Below are positions 1 through 6,875 of a stretch of 18,998 nt of DNA, one piece after another; within the stretch, counting starts at the first letter, position 1, and each line of letters begins with the position of its first letter. The position numbers were made by a program, and so were the translations under genes. Location: NCBI GenBank assembly GCA_964622895.1, contig CAZUSB010000012.1, positions 1 through 18,998 of the forward strand. Direction: 5' to 3'. The notes under the pieces were generated by a model. The model was not told the origin of the DNA. It searched no databases and worked only from the letters and a program-made list of their open reading frames with translations. The DNA comes from JAGOZV01 sp964622895 (GTDB lineage Bacteria > Patescibacteriota > Saccharimonadia > Saccharimonadales > Saccharimonadaceae).

Positions 1-99
1 CTTGGTTCAGTGCTAATTCTTTCAACAGTATTTAATGTACGAAGATTAATAGCGCCACTCCCTGTGATTATTAATTTAATTATAGCGCATCAACGTCTC

Positions 100-1212
100 T
101 TAGCTGTTAACACTACGATATCGCTTCATATTTGGAAAATAATTATCTCTCGTTACACCATTATTACGATACGGCCTTACGATATTTGTCAAAGGAGGCA
201 TTGTCAAATCTTTATAATTATATTCCTGTTCTAGAAAGTGCAAAAACAGAGCTATATGATCTTCAAAATCGTAATCAGTAGAAGAATGAAAGCCTGTTAT
301 ATGTGAGCGACACCGTCTTCCATAAGGAGAATCATGGGCTGTATAATATGCTTTTACTGGCATAATTATTTGATTTCCACTAGAATCTATACCACTTAAA
401 CCTTCTTTAATACGTTGTTCGTCTGCAATCGCAAGATGAACCTCAATAGAATTTTTAAGATCGGGGTGGACGTCAATGAAATCTTCTATTGCATGACTAA
501 GTTGCGCGCCGCTTATAGCCCAGTCATCTAAAAATATTACCTTCAGATTCGACGGATCAACATCAACAGAATTGTCATAACCAATCATAAATCTATCGCC
601 GTATTTTAATATTTCGTCATCAGAGAAAAATGAAAGAATATTTTCTAGAAAAAATTCATCGCTCTTAATTTGAGCTGAATCATCATAATTGATATAACCA
701 CCACTAGCAGCAACCGCTCCTGTCATAATAACGATCTTTAATTCTTCGTTCTCGTCAAGATCCGACATCCAATAGGCTGCCATGGCCGCAGACGCCTCAT
801 CAAACTCCTTCTTCCCAATAAAGCTGATCGATTCTAGCATTCTGGATGCTTGCTTACCAATTTCAGATTGACTAGATGCCACAGTTTTTAAGAATCCACA
901 AAGTTGTTTTAGCGAGACCTGTTCTGTTTTTGTGAGAATTTTTTCGGGTGAGTCTTCTACCGGCGTGTCTGCGCCGTACACTCTTTGGCTAGAGACGATA
1001 TGACTCAGAAGATTATTGCGGCTCTCATCAGATGCCTGATTCTCAATAAATGGGGCTTTTTTAACAGACCCTTCCCTACTAAGACGCTCTATTACATCGT
1101 CACAAGTCAGTCTTTCTTCTGCATCAGCCAGATTTAAAATGTCGGGTACTGACAGCAAATCCACTTGCCCGCTCCCTGTAATCAGATATTGATCTAAGTT
1201 TTTTTCTAACAT
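100..1212 (-). CDS. Uncharacterised protein with PRTase-like PRPP loop
   Basis: 370-residue protein of unknown role. The visible signature is at residues 225-238 (VIFLDDWAISGAQL): two hydrophobic residues, a DD pair and a small-residue SGAQ loop, which follows the PRPP-binding loop of type I phosphoribosyltransferases (usual form V/I-x-x-DD-x-x-x-T/S-G-x-T). Downstream are a basic patch near residues 298-304 (GRRCRSH) and a G-x-HSSxDYxFE stretch near 307-318. The N-terminal 140 residues show no motif I know. I chose the internal ATG at 1212 over the upstream ATG at 1278 because a promoter lies between them; the longer form would cover that promoter. No clear Shine-Dalgarno site is seen. The gene is divergent from rarA. 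The PRTase fold is an inference from one loop; the substrate is unknown, and a conflict- or nucleotide-related role is only a guess. Confidence 0.7.
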   Translation of the reverse strand: MLEKNLDQYLITGSGQVDLLSVPDILNLADAEERLTCDDVIERLSREGSVKKAPFIENQASDESRNNLLSHIVSSQRVYGADTPVEDSPEKILTKTEQVSLKQLCGFLKTVASSQSEIGKQASRMLESISFIGKKEFDEASAAMAAYWMSDLDENEELKIVIMTGAVAASGGYINYDDSAQIKSDEFFLENILSFFSDDEILKYGDRFMIGYDNSVDVDPSNLKVIFLDDWAISGAQLSHAIEDFIDVHPDLKNSIEVHLAIADEQRIKEGLSGIDSSGNQIIMPVKAYYTAHDSPYGRRCRSHITGFHSSTDYDFEDHIALFLHFLEQEYNYKDLTMPPLTNIVRPYRNNGVTRDNYFPNMKRYRSVNS

Positions 1213-1243
1213 TAATAAAATCAGTCTTTTACTTCTGCATACT

Positions 1244-1272
1244 ATTATAACACAATGTGCGATATAATGCAA
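1244..1272 (-). promoter_or_regulatory. Promoter of the PRTase-like gene
   Basis: Read on the minus strand: -35 TTGCAT (1267-1272), a 17-nt spacer, then -10 TATAAT (1244-1249) preceded by TGt (extended -10). The predicted transcript start is near 1237, giving about 25 nt of leader before the ATG at 1212. The same TTGCAT-17-TATAAT pair is used in front of typA. Confidence 0.8.
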
Positions 1273-1312
1273 GTTCAATAGTATCTCGCGTAGCTATACA
1301 CGACCCCAGATT

Positions 1313-1321
1313 TGCTATAAT
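1313..1321 (+). promoter_or_regulatory. Extended -10 promoter of rarA, leaderless
   Basis: TGC followed by TATAAT (1316-1321), then only six bases before the rarA ATG at 1328. No convincing -35 is seen 16-18 nt upstream. With transcription starting about 7 nt after the -10, the first transcribed base would be the A of the ATG, so the mRNA should be leaderless. The 14-nt word TGCTATAATAGATA is repeated exactly before the ATG at 14149. Confidence 0.75.
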
Positions 1322-1327
1322 AGATAC

Positions 1328-2506
1328 ATGCAACGAGTACCGCTAGCTGAGAGAGTTCGTCCCAAGACCTTGTCTTCTGTCGCTGGACAAAAGAATTTAA
1401 TTGGAAAAGGCAAGATTTTGACAAATATTGTCAAAAATAAAGAGCCCGTCAATATGATTTTTTGGGGTCCTCCTGGAACTGGCAAAACTACCCTTGCGCG
1501 GATTGTAGCAAATGAGTTTAATGCTGATTTTATAGAGATTTCTGCCGTAACTAGTGGCAAGAAAGATGTTGAAAAGGTCGTAGAGCACGCCAAGCAAAAT
1601 TGGAACCTCAAAATTCGCACCGTTTTGTTTGTTGATGAGATTCATCGTTTCAATAAAGCCCAGCAAGACGCGTTTTTACCTCACGTAGAGAGCGGTCTGA
1701 TTACCCTACTCGGTGCGACGACTGAGAATCCTAGCTTTGAGATTATTAGCCCACTTTTATCACGTAGCCGTGTGCTGGTTTTGGAATATCTGACATCCGC
1801 CGAGATAAAGCAAATTATTCAAAAAACTCTAAAAGACGAATACCCAAAAACCACTATTACCGACGAGGCTCTGAACTACCTAATGGAGCTCTCTGGTGGC
1901 GATGCACGTTTGGCGCTCGGCAATCTAGAAATGACGTTGAGTCTAAACAGTAAAAATATTACTACCGAGATCGTCAAGACTGCCTCCCAACGTATCGTTC
2001 CCGGTTATGACAAAAAAGGTGATATGCATTATGATGTTATCTCCGCTTTTATAAAGAGCCTGCGCGCAAGCGATGTAGAAGCGACACTTTATTATATGGA
2101 ACGGATGCTGCAGGCCGGTGAAGATCCAAAATTCATCGCTCGTCGCATGGTGGTGTTTGCCAGTGAAGATATAGGACTGGCTGGCAATGGCGCTTTGGGG
2201 CTTGCTCTCAGTGCTTTTGAGGCGGTAGAAAAGGTCGGTCTACCTGAAGCAAGTTACGCACTTTATCATGTAGCGACCGCCCTGGCTCGATCAAAAAAAT
2301 CTCGTGAGATAGCACATTATATGCCTCAAATCCGTGCTTTAACGAAAAAGTATCCCAATTCACCTGTTCCCTTGCATATCAGGCAGGCTCCGACAAAACT
2401 GATGCGAGATCTTGATTATGGCAAGGATTATAAGTGGGAGGCCGGCTTTAAACACGACAAGGGTTATTTACCTCAAGAAATCAAAGATTTTAAGCTACAC
2501 CCCTAA
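1328..2506 (+). CDS. rarA: Replication-associated recombination AAA+ ATPase RarA (MgsA)
   Basis: 392-residue AAA+ ATPase of the RarA/MgsA/WRNIP1 family, which acts at stalled or gapped replication forks. Residues 1-25 carry the family's N-terminal 'LAERVRPKTL...GQ' segment. Walker A is GPPGTGKT (47-54), Walker B is LFVDEIHRF (100-108), sensor 1 is GATTENPSFE (129-138), and the arginine finger lies in LLSRSR (143-148). The second half has the lid and the C-terminal tetramerisation region, with family words such as SEDIGLA and a late YKWEAGF-like stretch. Length is normal or slightly short (E. coli about 447). The ATG is 6 nt after a TATAAT box, so initiation is probably leaderless. Its TAA overlaps the typA TAG on the other strand (2503-2506), leaving no room for a terminator between the two genes. 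Confidence 0.96.
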   Translation: MQRVPLAERVRPKTLSSVAGQKNLIGKGKILTNIVKNKEPVNMIFWGPPGTGKTTLARIVANEFNADFIEISAVTSGKKDVEKVVEHAKQNWNLKIRTVLFVDEIHRFNKAQQDAFLPHVESGLITLLGATTENPSFEIISPLLSRSRVLVLEYLTSAEIKQIIQKTLKDEYPKTTITDEALNYLMELSGGDARLALGNLEMTLSLNSKNITTEIVKTASQRIVPGYDKKGDMHYDVISAFIKSLRASDVEATLYYMERMLQAGEDPKFIARRMVVFASEDIGLAGNGALGLALSAFEAVEKVGLPEASYALYHVATALARSKKSREIAHYMPQIRALTKKYPNSPVPLHIRQAPTKLMRDLDYGKDYKWEAGFKHDKGYLPQEIKDFKLHP

Positions 2507-4335
2507 ATATTCGCTTTTTGCGCGCGTTTTCGGACATTGGCGTCTAGATGTCGTTTTCGTAGCCGCAAGTTTTTTGGCGTAACTTCAAGCAACTCATCGT
2601 CATTGATAAAATCTATCGCCTGCTCTAGGCTCATTTCAGTAAATGGCGTCAATTGAACTGTTCCGTCGGATGATTTTGATCTCATATTGGTCAAATGTTT
2701 TGCTTTGCAAACATTTATCTCTAGGTCTTCCTTGCGATTATAAAGCCCAATTATCATGCCGGCATAAACATCGACACCAGGACCAACGAACAATACACCC
2801 CGCGCCTCGGCTGATTGCAAAGCATACGGAGTAGTGACGCCAGGCTCAAACGCAATTAGCGCTCCCCCACGATTATTTGGTAGCTTTGTCCCCACAGGAA
2901 TATATGAATCAAATAGGCTATTCATGATAATTGTACCCTTGGTAGCGGTTAGAAGGTGGTTTCGTAGCCCTATAAGTGCGCGTGTCGTTATTTTATAAGT
3001 TTGCAGTACCGCTCCTGTTGAAAGTGTTTCCTGTTTTATCAGTTCAGCATGTCGCTGACCGAGCTCTTGGCTGACAACACCAACGTATTCGGGTGCTATT
3101 TCCACAATTAATTCTTCGAGTGGCTCTTGTTTTTCTCCGTTGACCTCAGTTAAAACAACTTGTGGGCGACCAACTTCCAGTTCATAACCCTCACGTCGTA
3201 GCGCCTCTATCAAAACAGATAAATGCAACTCGCCTCTTCCCGAAACAATGAATCCAATTCCATCTTCTTTCACTCTCAGGGCAACGTTGGTTTCTAGCTC
3301 TTGGTTTAAACGGCTACCAATCTGCCGGCTAGTATTAAATTCACCCTCTTTCCCTTTGAATGGGCTAGTATTTGGCCCAATATACATGCTTAGCGTCGGC
3401 GCTTCAAGCTGGATTGTCGGTAGCGCCTCAGGGTTTTCGGCGTCGCCAATCGTATCCCCGATATGCGCATCAGCCACCCCAGTAATCGCAACGATATCGC
3501 CAGCGCCTGCTTGACTGATTTCTTCTTTTTCTAGGCCACGATAGCTAAAGATCTTGTCAATTTTAGTTTTTTTGATCTCTGTGCCATCCTTTATCAGACT
3601 TACGGGCATATTTTTTTCTATTTTTCCACGATGAATGCGCCCGATAGCGTATTTACCGAGAAAGGAATCGTACTGTAAAGCGGTGATCAGTAGCTGCAAA
3701 GATCCGTCCGAATCTGTTTGCGGTGCCGGCACTTCGTCTTTTATTGCTTGAAAAATCGGTTGTAAATCTGCGTTTTCGTCGGCATTTTGAGGCAAGCTCG
3801 CCCAGGCCTTACCTTCACGCGCTACAGCATAATAAGTTTTGTACTTTAATTGGTCTTCATTGACCGCCAGTTCCAAGAACAAATCAGCAATTTCGTCTTC
3901 TACTTCTGCAATGCGAGCAAATGGCTTGTCTATTTTATTGATAACAACTACCGGTTGCAAGCCTAAAGCTAGCGCCTTTTTCAAAACAAACTTGGTCTGA
4001 GGCATTGGGCCTTCAGCCGAGTCCACCACCAATATGACACCGTCAGCCATATTTAGCGTACGCTCAACTTCTCCTGAAAAATCCGCATGTCCAGGTGTGT
4101 CTATGATATTAATCTTGAGATCATCATAGTAAACTGCTGTTTGCTTGGCGGTAATGGTGATGCCGCGCTCGCTCTCCTGGTCGCCACTGTCCATAATCAG
4201 AGTTTGCGCCATTTCTGACTGATTATCTCTAAAAGTTTTGCTCTGTTTTAATAACCCGTCAACCAGGGTTGTTTTGCCATGATCTACGTGGGCAATGATC
4301 GCAATATTGCGGATATTTTCTACAGATTTTTTCAT
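2503..4335 (-). CDS. typA: Ribosome-associated translational GTPase TypA/BipA
   Basis: 610-residue GTPase of the EF-G-like TypA/BipA family, which binds the ribosome and assists 50S assembly and stress adaptation. The G domain has G1 AHVDHGKTT (15-23), G2 RGITI (57-61), G3 DTPGH (79-83) and G4 NKID (133-136). It is followed by an EF-Tu-like beta barrel (about 205-290), the EF-G III/V-like domains, and the TypA-specific C-terminal domain, which runs to a basic tail (RLRKRHLDANVRKRAQK). The length matches the family (about 605-615). The ATG at 4335 has no strong Shine-Dalgarno; a leader of about 57 nt with a 6-bp hairpin comes from the promoter at 4400-4428. It converges on rarA with overlapping stops. 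Confidence 0.97.
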   Translation of the reverse strand: MKKSVENIRNIAIIAHVDHGKTTLVDGLLKQSKTFRDNQSEMAQTLIMDSGDQESERGITITAKQTAVYYDDLKINIIDTPGHADFSGEVERTLNMADGVILVVDSAEGPMPQTKFVLKKALALGLQPVVVINKIDKPFARIAEVEDEIADLFLELAVNEDQLKYKTYYAVAREGKAWASLPQNADENADLQPIFQAIKDEVPAPQTDSDGSLQLLITALQYDSFLGKYAIGRIHRGKIEKNMPVSLIKDGTEIKKTKIDKIFSYRGLEKEEISQAGAGDIVAITGVADAHIGDTIGDAENPEALPTIQLEAPTLSMYIGPNTSPFKGKEGEFNTSRQIGSRLNQELETNVALRVKEDGIGFIVSGRGELHLSVLIEALRREGYELEVGRPQVVLTEVNGEKQEPLEELIVEIAPEYVGVVSQELGQRHAELIKQETLSTGAVLQTYKITTRALIGLRNHLLTATKGTIIMNSLFDSYIPVGTKLPNNRGGALIAFEPGVTTPYALQSAEARGVLFVGPGVDVYAGMIIGLYNRKEDLEINVCKAKHLTNMRSKSSDGTVQLTPFTEMSLEQAIDFINDDELLEVTPKNLRLRKRHLDANVRKRAQKANI

Positions 4336-4360
4336 ATAATTATCTTTTTTCGTTAAAATA

Positions 4361-4375
4361 GCTGGAAAATCCAGC
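4361..4375 (-). promoter_or_regulatory. Hairpin in typA 5' leader
   Basis: Perfect 6-bp inverted repeat (GCTGGA / TCCAGC) around a 3-nt loop, lying between the predicted typA transcript start (about 4393) and its ATG. The run after it is TATTTT rather than a clean U-tract, so it is not an obvious terminator. It could modulate RNA stability or translation; its function is unknown. Confidence 0.5.
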
Positions 4376-4399
4376 CAAATGATTACCTAATTCAACTTT

Positions 4400-4428
4400 A
4401 TTATAGTTCATTTGGTGAAATAATGCAA
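4400..4428 (-). promoter_or_regulatory. Promoter of typA
   Basis: Minus strand: -35 TTGCAT (4423-4428), 17-nt spacer, -10 TATAAT (4400-4405). Predicted start near 4393, leaving a leader of about 57 nt. Confidence 0.8.
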
Positions 4429-4478
4429 ATCAGGGTGCGTGCACACTATGTTGTTATGGTGTAAAAGATGGCGTCTGA

Positions 4479-4507
4479 TTGACAATTACCGTGTTTTAGT
4501 GTATTAT
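4479..4507 (+). promoter_or_regulatory. Promoter of the 148-residue orphan gene
   Basis: Consensus -35 TTGACA (4479-4484), 17-nt spacer, -10 TATTAT (4502-4507). It is divergent from the typA promoter. Predicted start near 4514, giving a leader of about 56 nt. Confidence 0.75.
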
Positions 4508-4518
4508 ACTAGGTATAT

Positions 4519-4566
4519 CTAATCACAACAACGTGGTTAGGTCGTCCTTGAAAGGTGAAAAGGTGA
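4519..4566 (+). promoter_or_regulatory. Leader hairpin and tandem Shine-Dalgarno of the orphan gene
   Basis: An 8-bp stem (CTAATCAC 4519-4526 with GTGGTTAG 4533-4540, one G-U pair, loop AACAAC) sits at the 5' end of the predicted transcript. It is followed by a directly repeated 8-mer AAAGGTGA (4551-4558 and 4559-4566); the second copy places AGGTG 4 nt before the ATG at 4570. Two adjacent ribosome-binding-like sites are unusual here. Confidence 0.55.
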
Positions 4567-4569
4567 ATC

Positions 4570-5016
4570 ATGGGAGTAATAAGATGGTTGTCAACTCGCA
4601 AAGAAGCGCGCCAGCGCCACAAGGCGCAGGTGCAAATCAAGCGAACCCTGGAGGGGCTCGATCAATTTCTGGCTGAGGTACCCGAAGTTGGGGAGAACCT
4701 CACAGGGTGGGCAAAAGCCATCCCTGGGTATAAAAGGTCATTTGGCCTTTCCCCGATGCAGGTAGAGTTGCGCAGAAATGCAGCAACTTATGTCCGAGGG
4801 AAAACAGGCATTGCCCTTCTGCGGTCTCTTAAGATTAAAAATGAGGTCGCTTTTGAGCAGATAGAAACCGCCGCTGAGAAACTGGCGGCCCATGCGTCTC
4901 TCGCTCAAGAAGAATTGAGAAGCAAGGGCATAGCGGTGGCGCCGCTCGATGAAATAACCGGAGTTGCTTTACTCCACCACTGCTGGTGGGTGAAGAAACG
5001 CCCCGAGTACGCCTAA
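4570..5016 (+). CDS. Hypothetical protein, GC-rich stand-alone gene
   Basis: 148-residue protein I do not recognise. It has no signal peptide or membrane segment. It starts with a basic segment (RWLSTRKEARQRHKAQ), followed by probably helical, charged sequence (for example residues 93-116, NEVAFEQIETAAEKLAAHASLAQE), and ends in a short aromatic/basic tail (HHCWWVKKRPEYA). The start is supported by the AGGTG site 4 nt upstream, a consensus promoter and a structured leader. By eye the gene is clearly more GC-rich than its neighbours, with more CTG, GGG and CGC-type codons. It is a complete one-gene unit with its own promoter and a strong terminator, placed beside a tRNA gene. This is compatible with horizontal gain, but no integrase or attachment repeat is visible. 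Real coding status is likely; the function is unknown. Confidence 0.7.
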   Translation: MGVIRWLSTRKEARQRHKAQVQIKRTLEGLDQFLAEVPEVGENLTGWAKAIPGYKRSFGLSPMQVELRRNAATYVRGKTGIALLRSLKIKNEVAFEQIETAAEKLAAHASLAQEELRSKGIAVAPLDEITGVALLHHCWWVKKRPEYA

Positions 5017-5020
5017 GGAC

Positions 5021-5056
5021 GGGGGTCTGTGGTATCACAGACCCCCATTTTCATTT
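5021..5056 (+). terminator. Rho-independent terminator of the orphan gene
   Basis: Perfect 11-bp GC-rich stem GGGGGTCTGTG (5021-5031) / CACAGACCCCC (5036-5046) with loop GTAT, followed by the T-rich run ATTTTCATTT. It begins 4 nt after the stop codon. Confidence 0.9.
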
Positions 5057-5070
5057 CCAAGACAATAATC

Positions 5071-5099
5071 TTGAAAAATACTAGTAAAATGGGTATAAT
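5071..5099 (+). promoter_or_regulatory. Promoter of tRNA-Val
   Basis: -35 TTGAAA (5071-5076), 17-nt spacer, -10 TATAAT (5094-5099). Predicted start near 5106, about 14 nt before the mature tRNA 5' end. Confidence 0.85.
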
Positions 5100-5119
5100 T
5101 AACAAAGTACCCACCTTAT

Positions 5120-5196
5120 GCGCGCTTAGCTCAGTTGGCTAGAGCATCTCGTTTACACCGAGAGGGTCGGGGGTTCGAGTCCCTCAGCGCGTACCA
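5120..5196 (+). tRNA. tRNA-Val, anticodon UAC
   Basis: Complete cloverleaf with encoded CCA. The D stem is GCTC/GAGC. The anticodon stem is TCTCG/CGAGA around loop TTTACAC, giving anticodon TAC (valine GUA, wobble to GUG). The T arm has loop TTCGAGT. The acceptor stem pairs except that position 1:72 is a G-U wobble (G5120 with T5192), which is unusual for an elongator tRNA; the discriminator is A. It has its own promoter and a terminator immediately downstream. Confidence 0.96.
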
Positions 5197-5228
5197 AAAA
5201 ACATTCTCGCTATAAAAGCGAGATTTTT
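5197..5228. terminator. Bidirectional terminator between convergent tRNA genes
   Basis: A 7-bp stem (TCTCGCT 5205-5211 / AGCGAGA 5217-5223, loop ATAAA) has TTTTT on the plus side (5224-5228) for tRNA-Val. On the minus side it has a run reading ATGTTTTTT (5197-5205), which would terminate tRNA-Leu transcripts arriving from the right. Confidence 0.85.
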
Positions 5229-5265
5229 AAATTCTATCTAATATTTTTATCGTTTCAATCAAACT

Positions 5266-5352
5266 TGGTGCGCGCGAGAGGACTTGAACCTCCACAGGAT
5301 TGCTCCCACTACCACCTCAAGGTAGCGCGTCTACCAATTCCGCCACGCACGC
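5266..5352 (-). tRNA. tRNA-Leu, anticodon GAG
   Basis: Class II tRNA of 87 nt with a long variable arm and encoded CCA. On the minus strand the anticodon stem is CTACC/GGTAG around TTGAGGT, giving anticodon GAG (leucine CUC/CUU). The acceptor stem GCGTGCG pairs with CGCGCGC with one U-G pair; the T loop is TTCAAGT and the discriminator is A. Confidence 0.96.
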
Positions 5353-5360
5353 ATAACTCT

Positions 5361-5389
5361 AGTTTAGCGATTTTACTAGCATTTGTAAA
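5361..5389 (-). promoter_or_regulatory. Promoter of tRNA-Leu
   Basis: Minus strand: -35 TTTACA (5384-5389), 17-nt spacer, -10 TAAACT (5361-5366), 8 nt before the mature tRNA 5' end. It lies in the gap between the tRNA and the end of the exonuclease gene. Confidence 0.65.
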
Positions 5390-5446
5390 CCGTTACGATC
5401 CTACTAGCATTGCAAGTCCGTGCAGCTCAAAACTGGCCCGAGCTAG

Positions 5447-6865
5447 TCAGTCATCACTGGGCATGACATTTTCCGCCCACAGCTTTAATTCCTCCAGTAT
5501 GAAGGCCTTGTCTTCTGACAACTCTTGCCCGCTATATTTTTGCAAGCCCTTTAAAAACTCTGGCCATTGCTCTTTTATCCGTTGACTGCGCCAGTCTTCC
5601 CACTCTTGAGCCTCAGTTTGACTGAGACTTTTAGGAAAGTTTCTCGCTTTGTAGTGCAGCAATAGTTTGCTTAATCTCTCGTCTACGAAGTTCGGATGGA
5701 AGTCTGCCAATTTTTCTCCTCCAGCACTGCGTATGTCCAGCATCGGCTTTCTGTCCTTATCAGTCAAGAATCCGTCGTATAATTGCCCCTCAACATGTGC
5801 TTGTTTTTTGAACGGCTCGGCATTTTCATAAATAGTGCGGATCTTTTCAGCAAAGTCTGGGCGCGACATCAATGCTTTTTGATGCTTAGCAACAATTTCC
5901 GACGATAACCCTACCCTTTCCCAGCCATCATCTTTTTGTAAAACTGATAAAGGCGCGATTGCTGGCGCTTGATTTGCCTTGAACTCTTTTACTGGCAATA
6001 CTACAAATCCTTCTTTTTGCCTCTCTTCCCACGGCGCAAATAACTTAGCCTCTAGCTCGCTAATTGATAAATCAAAAAACTCAGTCGGGTCATGGCGTAA
6101 ATCATAAACAACTAGATTACTGTTGCGACCAGCAGTCAGCGGAAAAGCAACGGTAGTTTTGGCAAATTTTTCGTCATAGCGGCCGCTTGTATAGACAAAT
6201 GGTTGTTTATTGTCTAGATTAGCCAATTTTTGCACTTGCTTTTTGTCACGCATAGAAAGTAAGTAGTCAAAAAGTTGGGGCTGTTTGTCTTTTATCATGG
6301 CGGTAACAGCGATTAACGCTTCCACATCACTCAAGGCGTCGTGAGCTTTTAAGTGGACTAAGTTATTTTCTTTGGTCAAAAGCTCTAGACGATTGGTTGC
6401 CTTGCCCTCGCTATCTACTGGCCACTTTATTCCCTCTGGGCGCAGCGCTCGAGTCATCCGCACGACATCTAAAATATCCCAACGAGAACGACCATCTTTC
6501 CAGCTCCATTCATAAGCGTCATGGAAATTGCGCCAAAATAAATGGCGGATAAACTCATCATCAAAACGAACGTTATTAAAACCTATAGTGATGGTATTTG
6601 GTGTAAAAATTTCCTCAGCCAAAATCTTGGCGAACTCAGCCTCACTATAGCCTTCGTCTAGTGTTTTTTGTGGAGAAATACCTGTAACCATCAGCGCGTC
6701 AGGCGACGGCAAAATATCATCATTTAGCTTGACCAGTAAATTATAGGGCTTACCGATTGGTTTTAAGTCTTTATCTGTGCGGATTCCGGCAAACTGCATG
6801 ATCCGATGATCTCGTGGATTAAGACCGCTGGTTTCAAGGTCGTAAAAAAAGTAAGTTTGGTTCAT
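5447..6865 (-). CDS. sbcB: Exodeoxyribonuclease I (ExoI)
   Basis: 472-residue 3'-5' single-strand DNA exonuclease of the DEDDh superfamily, close in length to E. coli ExoI (475). Exo motif I is YDLETSG with D9 and E11. Motif II is GFNNVRFDDE with D102, and motif III is HDALSDV with H175 and D180. The N-terminal half matches ExoI nearly word for word (QFAGIRTD, ITGISPQ, SRWDILDV, ALRPEGI-WP). The remainder corresponds to the SH3-like and C-terminal ExoI domains that bind the DNA strand. A strong AGGAGG (6872-6877) lies 6 nt before the ATG and overlaps the stop codon of obgE, so the two genes are cotranscribed and possibly translationally coupled. It stops with TGA, which shows that UGA is not reassigned. 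No clear terminator is seen after it. Confidence 0.96.
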   Translation of the reverse strand: MNQTYFFYDLETSGLNPRDHRIMQFAGIRTDKDLKPIGKPYNLLVKLNDDILPSPDALMVTGISPQKTLDEGYSEAEFAKILAEEIFTPNTITIGFNNVRFDDEFIRHLFWRNFHDAYEWSWKDGRSRWDILDVVRMTRALRPEGIKWPVDSEGKATNRLELLTKENNLVHLKAHDALSDVEALIAVTAMIKDKQPQLFDYLLSMRDKKQVQKLANLDNKQPFVYTSGRYDEKFAKTTVAFPLTAGRNSNLVVYDLRHDPTEFFDLSISELEAKLFAPWEERQKEGFVVLPVKEFKANQAPAIAPLSVLQKDDGWERVGLSSEIVAKHQKALMSRPDFAEKIRTIYENAEPFKKQAHVEGQLYDGFLTDKDRKPMLDIRSAGGEKLADFHPNFVDERLSKLLLHYKARNFPKSLSQTEAQEWEDWRSQRIKEQWPEFLKGLQKYSGQELSEDKAFILEELKLWAENVMPSDD

Positions 6866-6875
6866 GATGCCCCTC

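Noticed and set aside
79..84. TATAAT on the minus strand left of the PRTase-like gene
   Set aside because: No TG extension and no -35 at 16-18 nt (TTAACA only at 20 nt); no start codon with a usable frame is visible before the window edge. Bases 1-99 hold nothing I can name.
5374..5411. Direct repeat TACTAGCATT (5374-5383, 5402-5411) upstream of tRNA-Leu
   Set aside because: Only 10 bp, no other mobile-element sign; could be an attachment scar but nothing supports it.
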